In this document: positions 37,144 to 44,455 of the stretch, piece by piece
How the letters are laid out: each line of letters opens with the position of its first letter
Position numbering within the stretch: the first letter of the stretch is position 1
Source of the DNA: JAAYJG01 sp964450305
GTDB taxonomy: Bacteria; Bacillota; Clostridia; DSM-8532
DNA: 64,000 nt
Assembly (NCBI GenBank): GCA_964450305.1
Contig: CAYVFB010000004.1
Span: 1 to 64,000 of the forward strand
Direction of reading: 5' to 3'
Made by a program: the position numbers and the translations under genes
The notes under the pieces: model-generated
Databases searched by the model: none
Seen by the model: only the letters and a program-made list of their open reading frames with translations
Told to the model about the DNA's origin: nothing

Positions 37144-37212
37144 TGCGGAAAGTCCCCTTTTGATTCTGCGGAGTGTCCCCTTTTGTTTCTGCGGAGTGTC
37201 CCCCGCCAAGAC
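37144..37212. repeat. 23-bp tandem repeat, three copies
   Basis: Units start at 37144, 37167 and 37190 with TGCGGAGTGTCCCC and a CTTTTG tail; the last is incomplete. GTGTCCCCTT here is the exact complement of AAGGGGACAC at 37108-37117, so the region can fold over the intervening sequence, which itself holds two copies of CCGCTGCTTCG. Confidence 0.85.
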
Positions 37213-37221
37213 ACAGCAGAA

Positions 37222-37250
37222 AAGGGCTGCTTCGTAAGAAGGCAGCCCTT
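37222..37250 (-). terminator. Terminator of the acyl-CoA synthetase gene
   Basis: AAGGGCTGC and GCAGCCCTT form a perfect 9-bp stem, extended inside by TTC/GAA. On the minus strand it is followed by TTTCTG, about 64 bp after the synthetase stop. Confidence 0.75.
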
Positions 37251-37313
37251 AACATCTTTAGTCTGATTGTTGCAAAGCTTATGCGTAAAGGATTAGGTTC
37301 GCTTGATATGAAA

Positions 37314-38972
37314 CTACTCGTTATCGCTCTGTCTTATTTCAGCCCGCTTAATTTTTCCGCCCACGGTTTTGGGAAGCTCTTCGACAAATTCAATCTTTCT
37401 GGGGTATTTGTAAGGCGCAGTGACCTTCTTGACATGATCCTGCAATTCCTTTACAAGCACATCGCTTCCAGTCCATCCCTTTTTCAGCACGATGGTTGCC
37501 TTGACAATCTGCCCTCTGATTTTGTCGGGAACGGCGGTAACGGCGCATTCCAATACGGAAGGATGTTCGATCAGGGCGCTCTCCACTTCAAACGGGCCAA
37601 TTCTGTAGCCCGAGCATTTGATCACATCATCGGACCGGCCTACAAACCAGAAATACCCGTCTTCATCGCGCCAGGCCACATCTCCCGTATTATAGGCACC
37701 ATTATTCCAAACCCGGGAGGTGGCCTCCTCATCCCGGAAATAGCCCCTGAACAAGCCTGGTGGCAAGCCCTTGTCCAGGTTCTTGACAACGATGCTGCCC
37801 TCTGTGCCTACAGAGCAGGAGCAGCCGTTTTCATCCACAATGTCCAAATCATACAGCGGGGAAGGCTTTCCCATGGAGCCGGGCTTGGGGGTAAGCCATT
37901 CAAAATTGGCACAAAGCACAGTTCCCTCGGTTTGGCCAAAGCCTTCAATGATCTGAAGACCGGTAGCCTTCCTGAACTGGTTGAAAACCTCCGGATTCAA
38001 CGGTTCACCAGCCGTACAGGCCTTTTTGACAGAGGAAAGGTCATAACGCGACAGCCCTTCCTGCAGTAAAAAACGATAAATGGTTGGAGGTGCACAGAAA
38101 GAAGTGATCCTATATTTCTCCACCATTTTCAGCAGCCTGTCGGGTACAAATTTGTCCATGTCATAGACAAACAGGGCCACTCCACAAATCCATTGTCCAT
38201 AGATTTTACCCCAGCCGCATTTTGCCCATCCCGAATCGGATACGGTCAGATGCAGCCCATTTTCGCCCAATCCCTGCCAGTAATGGGCCGTAACGATGTG
38301 CCCAAGGGGGTGAAAAAAGTCATGCACAACAATTTTTGGCATACCGGTAGTGCCGGAGGTAAAATACATCAGCATGGTGTCGTTGCCTCCGGCGGCATTA
38401 GTGCCCTGGGGTCGTTCCCAAACCTCACAGGCGTCTTCCAGTTCCCGATCAAAGTCCAGCCAGCCATCCGCGCACCCACCCACCAGCGCCTTGCAGATAA
38501 CCGTTGGAGATTCCTCCATGGCTTGCTCGACAAAGGTCATGATCTCAGGGTCGGTTACCGAAAGGATCATTTTCACAGATGCGGCATTGTTCCGGTAAGC
38601 AATATCCTTTTTTGTCAGTTGGGCGGTGGCCGGAATAGATATGGCCCCCAGTTTCTGCAATGCCAGGGTGCAAACCCAGTATTGCCAACGCCTTTTCAGG
38701 ATCAGCATGACGACGTCACCCTTGCCTAAACCACACTTCTTAAACACATTTGCAGCCTTGTCGCTCAGCCATTTAAAGTCCTGAAAGGAAAAGGTTTTTT
38801 CATCCCCTGCGTCGTTGCACCAGACCATGGCGGTTTTATCCGGCGCTTCCTGGGCCCAGGCATCGATGACATCATAGGCGAAATTGAAGTTTTCGGGTTT
38901 ATTCACTTTATAGTTTGTTTTAAAATCTTCATAGGAATGAAATTCTGTCCGTGGAAGGAATTTTTCAAGCAT
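37314..38972 (-). CDS. Acyl-CoA synthetase (AMP-forming, medium-chain/acetyl type)
   Basis: ATG 38972 (MLEKFLPRTEF) follows GAGGAGATTTAAC; the upstream start 38993 is weaker. The 552-aa protein has all ANL superfamily motifs: P-loop YFTSGTTGMPK, A5 GFGQTE, A7 YNTGDVA, A8 GRSDDVIKCSGYRIGPFEVE, and the C-terminal lysine in PKTVGGKIKR. It activates a carboxylic acid to its CoA thioester via an acyl-adenylate. The medium-chain type is suggested by its overall similarity and by the WGQGLGENGLHLTVSD-like central region. Its upstream neighbour is an XRE-cupin regulator, a pairing common in Clostridia, with a repeated element in the spacer. Confidence 0.92.
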   Translation of the reverse strand: MLEKFLPRTEFHSYEDFKTNYKVNKPENFNFAYDVIDAWAQEAPDKTAMVWCNDAGDEKTFSFQDFKWLSDKAANVFKKCGLGKGDVVMLILKRRWQYWVCTLALQKLGAISIPATAQLTKKDIAYRNNAASVKMILSVTDPEIMTFVEQAMEESPTVICKALVGGCADGWLDFDRELEDACEVWERPQGTNAAGGNDTMLMYFTSGTTGMPKIVVHDFFHPLGHIVTAHYWQGLGENGLHLTVSDSGWAKCGWGKIYGQWICGVALFVYDMDKFVPDRLLKMVEKYRITSFCAPPTIYRFLLQEGLSRYDLSSVKKACTAGEPLNPEVFNQFRKATGLQIIEGFGQTEGTVLCANFEWLTPKPGSMGKPSPLYDLDIVDENGCSCSVGTEGSIVVKNLDKGLPPGLFRGYFRDEEATSRVWNNGAYNTGDVAWRDEDGYFWFVGRSDDVIKCSGYRIGPFEVESALIEHPSVLECAVTAVPDKIRGQIVKATIVLKKGWTGSDVLVKELQDHVKKVTAPYKYPRKIEFVEELPKTVGGKIKRAEIRQSDNE

Positions 38973-39019
38973 GTTAAATCTCCTCAAAAACATATAATCA
39001 GAAGGCTATCCCTGGCAGC

Positions 39020-39095
39020 CATGTTCTTTTACTGTATAAACCTGTAAGGGGAATGCGATTCATGCGGTCATGTTCTTTACCGTAAAGACCTGTAA
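39020..39095. promoter_or_regulatory. Direct repeat with palindromic core between regulator and synthetase genes
   Basis: CATGTTCTTTTACTGTATAA (39020) and CATGTTCTTTACCGTAAAGA (39069) are 49 bp apart and both continue CCTGTAA. The second copy contains the perfect palindrome CTTTAC-C-GTAAAG; the first has a degenerate version. They lie just before the synthetase ribosome binding site and may be operators of the XRE-cupin protein. Confidence 0.5.
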
Positions 39096-39105
39096 AGCGG
39101 CAGGT

Positions 39106-39669
39106 CTATGGTGTATCATGCAGGATGACGGTTAAAAACTTGCCAGGGCTGTTATCTACGGCTGTCTGGCCGTGGGGAATGGTGGGATCAAAATAGATCG
39201 AATCGCCGGGCTCCATGATGATTTCAGTGCCCCCCAGGATGATTTTGATTTGCCCCTCAAGAACATAATTGAATTCCTGGCCGGGGTGAGTGACCAGCGA
39301 CATTTGCTTGTTTTCTTCCGGCTCAATAGTGACCAGAAGAGGCTCTATTTTTTTGTTTGCAAAATTGAAGGCAAGGTTTTGGAACTGATAACCCTTATAT
39401 CTTTCAATATAAGGGGCCTCGCCCTTTTTCACATGGCAGTAAGATCGCAGGTGGGGGGATGTGCCGGTTAACAGCTCTGTCAGCTGTACCCCCAGAATTC
39501 CGGCAATTTCATACAATTTACTGATAGGGATACCGGTCTGGGCATTCTCATATTCCATATAGGTATCGAGGGAAATGTTCAACCTTTGTGCAAGCGTGTT
39601 GCAGGATATGTCGGAGATCTCCCTGAGCTCCCGAATTCTGTCCGCAATCCGGACATTGCTTTCCAACAT
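39106..39669 (-). CDS. XRE-cupin transcriptional regulator
   Basis: ATG 39669 follows AGGAGGATATACC. The 187-aa protein has an N-terminal XRE helix-turn-helix (residues 8-65: LREISDISCNTLAQRLNISL, TYMEYENAQTGIPISKLYEI) and a C-terminal cupin barrel (HPGQEFNYVLEGQIKIILGG, MEPGDSIYFDPTIPHG). This architecture senses a small molecule in the cupin and represses a neighbouring metabolic gene. The acyl-CoA synthetase lies 133 bp downstream on the same strand, so co-regulation is likely and the ligand may be the acid or its CoA ester. Confidence 0.9.
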   Translation of the reverse strand: MLESNVRIADRIRELREISDISCNTLAQRLNISLDTYMEYENAQTGIPISKLYEIAGILGVQLTELLTGTSPHLRSYCHVKKGEAPYIERYKGYQFQNLAFNFANKKIEPLLVTIEPEENKQMSLVTHPGQEFNYVLEGQIKIILGGTEIIMEPGDSIYFDPTIPHGQTAVDNSPGKFLTVILHDTP

Positions 39670-39721
39670 GGTATATCCTCCTGTTCAATCGTTTAAAAAA
39701 AGACGAGAATGGTACCTGCAT

Positions 39722-39749
39722 TTTATACTAGCATAAAAGCAGCACACAA
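39722..39749 (-). promoter_or_regulatory. Promoter of the XRE-cupin gene
   Basis: On the minus strand TTGTGT, a 16-bp spacer and TATAAA (39727-39722), about 55 bp before the start codon. Confidence 0.5.
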
Positions 39750-39792
39750 ACAAAGAGTTTTTTGCTGATTTGGGTCCTTCACATTGCTCCGG

Positions 39793-39834
39793 CGTTACTC
39801 CTGCGAAACAATGGCAGGTTTCACAGGAGTAACG
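39793..39834. other. Long inverted repeat in the divergent XRE-cupin/hom region
   Basis: CGTTACTCCTG-C-GAAAC and GTTTC-A-CAGGAGTAACG pair over 16 bp with one mismatch and an 8-nt loop. No T-tract follows on either strand. It lies upstream of both divergent promoters, so a regulator site or a remnant mobile repeat is more likely than a terminator. Confidence 0.6.
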
Positions 39835-39964
39835 TTCAGGCTGGTGAGATACTAAAACACATCTCCGGCAGGTAAAGACAATTGTTTTTGAATAATTTGA
39901 TGGGACTGAGCTAATATGGGTAATAAAAGATCAAAAACAATCTGAAAAAAGGTGACAGATCTTG

Positions 39965-39993
39965 TTGAACCCCGCGGATAATCAGGATATAAT
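39965..39993 (+). promoter_or_regulatory. Sigma-A promoter upstream of hom
   Basis: TTGAAC, a 17-bp spacer and a perfect TATAAT. The predicted transcript starts near 40000, eight bases before a terminator-like hairpin. Confidence 0.7.
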
Positions 39994-40007
39994 ATCGCTA
40001 ATCGGAT

Positions 40008-40041
40008 AAGCGCATATTATTGGTGAGATGCGCTTGCTTTT
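40008..40041 (+). terminator. Leader hairpin with T-tract directly after the hom promoter
   Basis: AAGCGCAT and ATGCGCTT form a perfect 8-bp stem followed by GCTTTTTAT. With transcription starting near 40000, the product would be an RNA of about 40 nt. It could be an attenuator, a small RNA or a 5' stabilising hairpin. No T-box or known riboswitch motif was found between here and the hom start. Confidence 0.6.
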
Positions 40042-40149
40042 TATACTGAAGGTACATAATGAAAACAATTTCAAACAGGGTATTCGAAGAAAATCCAATG
40101 GGAAAAGCCTTTGGTAGGACTAAAAGAACCCTGAGATAGGAGCAGCTTT

Positions 40150-41448
40150 ATGAAAAATGAACAAATTCATATTGGAATTATCGGATTGGGAACGGTTGGA
40201 ACCGGTGTGGCAAGGGTATTGCTGCAGCAGCGGGAGCTTTTGAAAACCCGCAGCGGGATTACATTTAACCTGAAGGCCATTTCAGAGCTCGACTGGAGCA
40301 GAGAGAGAATTATTGATCTGACCACCGTTCACTGCACCACCGATGTCAATGAGTTGCTCGACGACCCCGAAATCAGTGTTATTGTGGAAACCATCGGCGG
40401 GTATCAGCCTGCTTTCAGCTTCATATCCAAAGCCCTGCAAAATGGCAAGCATGTGGTAACGGCCAACAAGGCGCTGATTGCAACCCATGGCCGTGAGCTG
40501 TTCAAAACAGCCTGGGAAAATGGCGTCAATCTCATGTTTGAAGCCAGCGTCGGCGGTGGCATACCCATCATCAAGGGCCTTAGAGAAGGCTTGATAGCCA
40601 ATAATATTGAAAGCATTTATGGTATTTTAAATGGAACCTCCAACTATATTCTCACAAAGATGTACCAGGAAGGCCTTGAATTCTCCGAAGCACTAAAGGG
40701 TGCTCAGGAGAGAGGCTTTGCCGAAGCAGATCCCACACTTGATGTCAGCGGGGGGGACGCCGCCCACAAGCTTACCATCCTTGCGTCCATAGCTTCAAAC
40801 AGCTTTGTCCCCTATGAAAGCATCTATATGGAGGGTATTACCGATATCACCAAACTGGATATTGATTTTGCCAAATCCTTCGGATACACCATCAAGCTGC
40901 TGGCCATTTATCGCGTGATAAACGGCGGCCTTGATTTAAGAGTACATCCCACGCTGATCAGCAGCAAGCATCTGCTTTCTGCCGTCAGCAACGAGCTGAA
41001 CGCTATTTTTGTCAGTGGAGATTTTGTTGGCAATACGATGTTTTATGGCCCCGGAGCGGGGGAAAGACCTACCGCCAGCGCCATTGTCAGCGACATTGTG
41101 GATCTGTCCGGACGGTTGTGCAATAACGGGGAAAAACTGAGAAGCTCAATGATGAAACCCACCACGGAAGTAAAGCTGATTCCCAACGACGAAATCACAA
41201 ATCGGTTTTATTTAAGGTTTTTCACAAGGGATATTCCGGGTGTGCTGACGAAAATTTCAGGCGTACTGGCTGACTGCGGTATATCGATTTCTTCCATGGT
41301 GCAGCTGGAAACCCATGAGAAAGAGAATTATGTCCCCATCGTGCTGCTGACCCATGAAGCGCTGGAGAAATCCATGGAGCAGGCCTTGAAGCGGATCCTC
41401 CAATTTGAATTTGTAAAAGAGAACTTTTTAAGGCTTCGCATTTTTTAG
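40150..41448 (+). CDS. hom: Homoserine dehydrogenase
   Basis: ATG 40150 follows ATAGGAGCAG. The 432-aa protein has an N-terminal NAD(P) Rossmann fold (GIIGLGTVGTGVA), the HSDH hallmark ASVGGGIPIIKGLREGL, the catalytic region EADPTLDVSGGDAAHKL, and a C-terminal ACT domain (FFTRDIPGVLTKISGVL) that usually mediates threonine feedback. It reduces aspartate semialdehyde to homoserine in the threonine and methionine pathway. No thrB, thrC or lysC lies beside it, so the gene stands alone. A promoter with an immediate terminator-like hairpin lies upstream. Confidence 0.95.
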   Translation: MKNEQIHIGIIGLGTVGTGVARVLLQQRELLKTRSGITFNLKAISELDWSRERIIDLTTVHCTTDVNELLDDPEISVIVETIGGYQPAFSFISKALQNGKHVVTANKALIATHGRELFKTAWENGVNLMFEASVGGGIPIIKGLREGLIANNIESIYGILNGTSNYILTKMYQEGLEFSEALKGAQERGFAEADPTLDVSGGDAAHKLTILASIASNSFVPYESIYMEGITDITKLDIDFAKSFGYTIKLLAIYRVINGGLDLRVHPTLISSKHLLSAVSNELNAIFVSGDFVGNTMFYGPGAGERPTASAIVSDIVDLSGRLCNNGEKLRSSMMKPTTEVKLIPNDEITNRFYLRFFTRDIPGVLTKISGVLADCGISISSMVQLETHEKENYVPIVLLTHEALEKSMEQALKRILQFEFVKENFLRLRIF

Positions 41449-41503
41449 GGATTATGATACAATGTGAACAGAGCACCCAAAATATGTATAGGAGGATGAA
41501 GAA

Positions 41504-42124
41504 ATGTCAAAAAGGCTGATTCCAATCCTTTTAGTTGTCGCGATGATGTTCTCTGTGTTTACCGCATGCGGCAGGAAGAAAACCCCCGAAGACGAGATCA
41601 ATGCTGCCAGGGAGCAAATTGAAGATCTGCCTGTTCAACTGGATGATAAAACCGAGGAACTGCTGGATAAGGCGGAGAATATCGATACAGACAACATTCC
41701 CGCACTCGCTCCTGCCAACATCAAGGTAACGGTTGACCTGCCGGAGGGCTGGGAAGAGGATAAGGATACGACGAATGTTGTTGTAGCCTATAAAAAGGAT
41801 ACCAACATGTTCAACCTTATGCAGGGCTATGCCTACAGTGAAGTGAACAATGCCAAGGACCTTGCAAAACTTGATTTGGAGCAGCTTAAGGAATATTTCG
41901 AAGATGCTGCTTTTTCAGAAGTAGAAGATATAACAGTTGCTGGGATGGAAGGGTATAAGTATTCGATTGAGATTTCCATCACAGAGTCAATGAAACAAGT
42001 ACAGATGTACGTTTATTTCGAAAAGGGCGGGGATTATTATAAAGTCATGAGTGCCTGGTTCAGCAATGATGAGGAAGGGAAAGAGGATATCGAGCATATC
42101 CTGACTTCCATGAAAATAGAGTAA
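41504..42124 (+). CDS. Uncharacterised lipoprotein
   Basis: ATG 41504 follows AGGAGGATGAAGAA. The 206-aa protein has a lipoprotein signal (VFTAC, Cys22), an acidic helical linker (about 30-65) and a compact alpha/beta domain with VDLPEGWEEDKD, AGMEGYKYSIE and YYKVMSAWF, resembling the PsbP/LpqN-like domains of secreted proteins. It is attached to the outer face of the membrane. It appears to head a three-gene unit with the SPFH-like and SH3 membrane proteins (18 bp and ATGA-overlap spacing). Confidence 0.75.
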   Translation: MSKRLIPILLVVAMMFSVFTACGRKKTPEDEINAAREQIEDLPVQLDDKTEELLDKAENIDTDNIPALAPANIKVTVDLPEGWEEDKDTTNVVVAYKKDTNMFNLMQGYAYSEVNNAKDLAKLDLEQLKEYFEDAAFSEVEDITVAGMEGYKYSIEISITESMKQVQMYVYFEKGGDYYKVMSAWFSNDEEGKEDIEHILTSMKIE

Positions 42125-42151
42125 GTGCTATGAACAAAGGAGATGAAGCTC

Positions 42152-42982
42152 ATGAGTGAGTTCAATCCCATACTGGTTCAGGAAGAATTCAAGGGGATAA
42201 GCATTTTTGATGAAAAGCCGCAGGTAAAGCCCGGCACCGTCAGGGTTTACCTGGGAACAGGGGAACATTGCGCTGTTTTTATGTCAGGAAGCAATATCAC
42301 TCGTTCCGAGTTAATGGCCGGTCAGTATTCCAATGTTTATGTGGTTGAACTGCAGGAATTTCCGAGAACCTATGAACAAACTCTGGGTTCATCCGACGAT
42401 CTGGCCGGGTTTACTGTAAAGATCACCCTTTCCATACGGGTCGCCCATCCCGAGCTCTTTGTTCGTGCCATGGTGAAGGATGTTCCAAAGCTCGTTTCGC
42501 AAAAACTGTCGCCTTATCTTGAAAATATCAGCATGAATTATGCTCCGGACAAAAGCCAGGATTTACAGCGGGAAAGCCTTACGCTTTTGTCCCGTACAAG
42601 CTTTCAGCAAAGCCTGGAAAAGGATTACGGGCTTTTCGTCAACGTGGAAAGCATCCTGGTCAGGCCCGACGCCAATGCATTGGAGCTGATTCAGCAAACC
42701 CGCAGGCATCAGGACGAGCATGAACAAGCCGTGAAAAAGCTGGAAGAGGATTATACACTGCAGATGGCGCGGCAGAAAAAAGAAGCCGAAATAAAGCTTG
42801 CTGAAATGGAGCACAGGTTTGAAATACGCAACAAGGAAGCCGCGCTGAAGCTGAAAAAGCCCGATGCCAGCCAGGAAAGAATTGCAGAAAAACCCGGACA
42901 AGCTGAAAGCCCGGAAGAAAATACCGACCTTGGGGATGACTTTTCAATTGAAATTTCCGGTTGGGAAAGTGAGGATTCATGA
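42152..42982 (+). CDS. SPFH/Band 7-like coiled-coil protein
   Basis: ATG 42152 is 9 nt after AAAGGAG; ATG 42143 touches that site and is less likely. The 276-aa protein has an N-terminal beta-rich part (KPGTVRVYLGTGEHC), a Band 7-like core (VKITLSIRVAHPELFVRAMV, SLTLLSRTSFQQSLEKDYGL, NVESILVRPDANALELIQQ), then a charged coiled coil (about 180-240) and an acidic tail. No membrane segment is visible, so it may be recruited to the membrane by the next gene product, with which it overlaps by ATGA. The family assignment rests on pattern only. Confidence 0.6.
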   Translation: MSEFNPILVQEEFKGISIFDEKPQVKPGTVRVYLGTGEHCAVFMSGSNITRSELMAGQYSNVYVVELQEFPRTYEQTLGSSDDLAGFTVKITLSIRVAHPELFVRAMVKDVPKLVSQKLSPYLENISMNYAPDKSQDLQRESLTLLSRTSFQQSLEKDYGLFVNVESILVRPDANALELIQQTRRHQDEHEQAVKKLEEDYTLQMARQKKEAEIKLAEMEHRFEIRNKEAALKLKKPDASQERIAEKPGQAESPEENTDLGDDFSIEISGWESEDS

Positions 42983-43842
42983 TGAACAGGATCATTTCTG
43001 TCTTCCTTCATATGATTCAATCACTGGACGTGACATGGAGAGTTTTCGTTACTTTTCTGGCTGCAGTCGTTGTCACCTGCCTGGTGCTTTTTGTGTTTTT
43101 TCCGTTGTTTCTTGCTCTGCTGAGGCTTGTTCTGCGTTTGTTGCATAAAATCCTTCTCGCAGTCACAAATTTCTGCATCAGGAAATGGGGAAAGGTTGTA
43201 ATCCGCTCCAGGAAGAAAACCGGCAAGTTTCCTCAGGCGCTGGTGAATATTGAAGATTTTTTCCTTCGCGTGGTCACATCCATTTCAAAGTTCTTTGATC
43301 GAATCATTCTCTGGAAGCCGCCTTATGGGGCAATCAGCATTCGAGTTGTGCTGATATCCTGCATCTTGCTGGTGCTGTTTACCGTCGCAATATGGGTCAT
43401 ACCAGCATCCAACCGGGCATTGACAGCCTTCCAGGTGTCCTGGGAAAAGGAATATGTATCAGGTGTGGATGAACCCGTGGTACTTGTCATGGATAGGAAA
43501 CCACAGGTGTATTATACCCTGGCCGATGACTCGGTCAATTTCCGTAAAACCCCCGACGGGGAAGTGCTTGCAAAGCTGACAGAACCGGGGCTGCTGCTGC
43601 GATATCTCGGGAAAACCGAAGACCAATGGCTGAATGTGGAGTATTTCGAGGAAAACCGGAGGGTACAGGGTTGGATCCATGAAACAATGGTTTCACGCTG
43701 GGATGCAAGAAAGAATTCCCTGGGGTATCTAAAGCCAGGAGATAAACTCAGACTGTCGGCATCGGAAATTCCCATCTTCACCTGTGAGATTGTTGGGCTT
43801 GAACAGGCTGAGGACGGAACCGTACATATTATCCTGAAATAA
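42979..43842 (+). CDS. Membrane protein with an extracellular SH3-like domain
   Basis: ATG 42979 overlaps the previous stop (ATGA). The 287-aa protein has an N-terminal hydrophobic hairpin (about 20-60), a cationic cytoplasmic loop, another TM (VVLISCILLVLFTVAIWVI) and an extracellular part with a bacterial SH3-type repeat (VNFRKTPDGEVLAKLTEPGLLLRYLG, VQGWIHETMVS). SH3b domains usually bind cell-wall peptides. With the SPFH-like partner inside and a lipoprotein outside, this looks like a small envelope complex. Confidence 0.7.
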   Translation: MMNRIISVFLHMIQSLDVTWRVFVTFLAAVVVTCLVLFVFFPLFLALLRLVLRLLHKILLAVTNFCIRKWGKVVIRSRKKTGKFPQALVNIEDFFLRVVTSISKFFDRIILWKPPYGAISIRVVLISCILLVLFTVAIWVIPASNRALTAFQVSWEKEYVSGVDEPVVLVMDRKPQVYYTLADDSVNFRKTPDGEVLAKLTEPGLLLRYLGKTEDQWLNVEYFEENRRVQGWIHETMVSRWDARKNSLGYLKPGDKLRLSASEIPIFTCEIVGLEQAEDGTVHIILK

Positions 43843-43864
43843 CGGATTGCCAATAAATACGGAA

Positions 43865-43887
43865 ACCCCCACTGTGTTCGTGGGGGT
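43865..43887. terminator. Hairpin after the envelope operon
   Basis: ACCCCCAC and GTGGGGGT form a perfect 8-bp stem with a 7-nt loop, 22 bp after the stop. CATATC follows, so the T-tract is missing. Confidence 0.5.
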
Positions 43888-43978
43888 CATATCACAACGA
43901 GCAAAATTTAAATGTTTTTGCAAATAAAAGGATTCGTACACGATGATTTTTTACTGAGCAGGTAGAAAGGACGGTGAA

Positions 43979-44365
43979 ATGGTGGATTCAGATTTAATTC
44001 AATTTATTCAAAATGACAGGTTTGCCAAACTGGTGGGAACAAAGCTTGTCGAGGTAAAGCCCGGATATGCCAGGGTACAGATGGAAGTCACTGAGAATCA
44101 TCTCAATGGCGTGAACATGGTTCAGGGCGGCGCTATTTTTGCGCTGGCCGATTACGCGTTTGCTGCGGCATGCAACTCTTCGGGCATGCTTACGGTAGGC
44201 ATCAATGTGAATATTTCATACATTAAATCGCCCAGAGGGAAGGTTCTTACAGCCATTGCGAATGAAGTTTCATCCGGGAAAAAGATTTGTTCGGTTCATA
44301 TCGATGTTCAGGATGAGAATAATGATCTGATTGCAGTCGTCCAGGCGACCGGATACAGGAAATAG
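43979..44365 (+). CDS. PaaI-type hotdog thioesterase
   Basis: ATG 43979 follows AAAGGACGGTGAA. The 128-aa protein is a single hotdog domain with the PaaI pattern LNGVNMVQGGAIFALADYAF. In the classic motif HGG, the histidine is replaced by glutamine (VQGG), a known variant. It should hydrolyse acyl-CoA thioesters in the cytoplasm as a tetramer. The acyl-CoA synthetase 5 kb away suggests aromatic or medium-chain substrates, but no operon links them. Confidence 0.88.
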   Translation: MVDSDLIQFIQNDRFAKLVGTKLVEVKPGYARVQMEVTENHLNGVNMVQGGAIFALADYAFAAACNSSGMLTVGINVNISYIKSPRGKVLTAIANEVSSGKKICSVHIDVQDENNDLIAVVQATGYRK

Positions 44366-44455
44366 ATTGTTTTGGCCTTTTCATTCTGAAATTCAGGCTA
44401 TCCTGCGCTGGAATATTCTTGATTCGATTGCTGGATGTTGGGGTAAGTTTTAGTT

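Noticed and set aside
36956..37212. Short repeats considered as a CRISPR array
   Set aside because: The units are directly contiguous without unique spacers, and no cas gene is nearby.
37173..38069. 298-codon plus-strand frame opposite the acyl-CoA synthetase
   Set aside because: The minus strand has all ANL motifs; the plus frame starts in the repeat array and has no family resemblance.
40042..40149. T-box or amino-acid riboswitch before hom
   Set aside because: No AGGGTGG-type T-box sequence or specifier structure is present, and the leader before the terminator is only about 10 nt.
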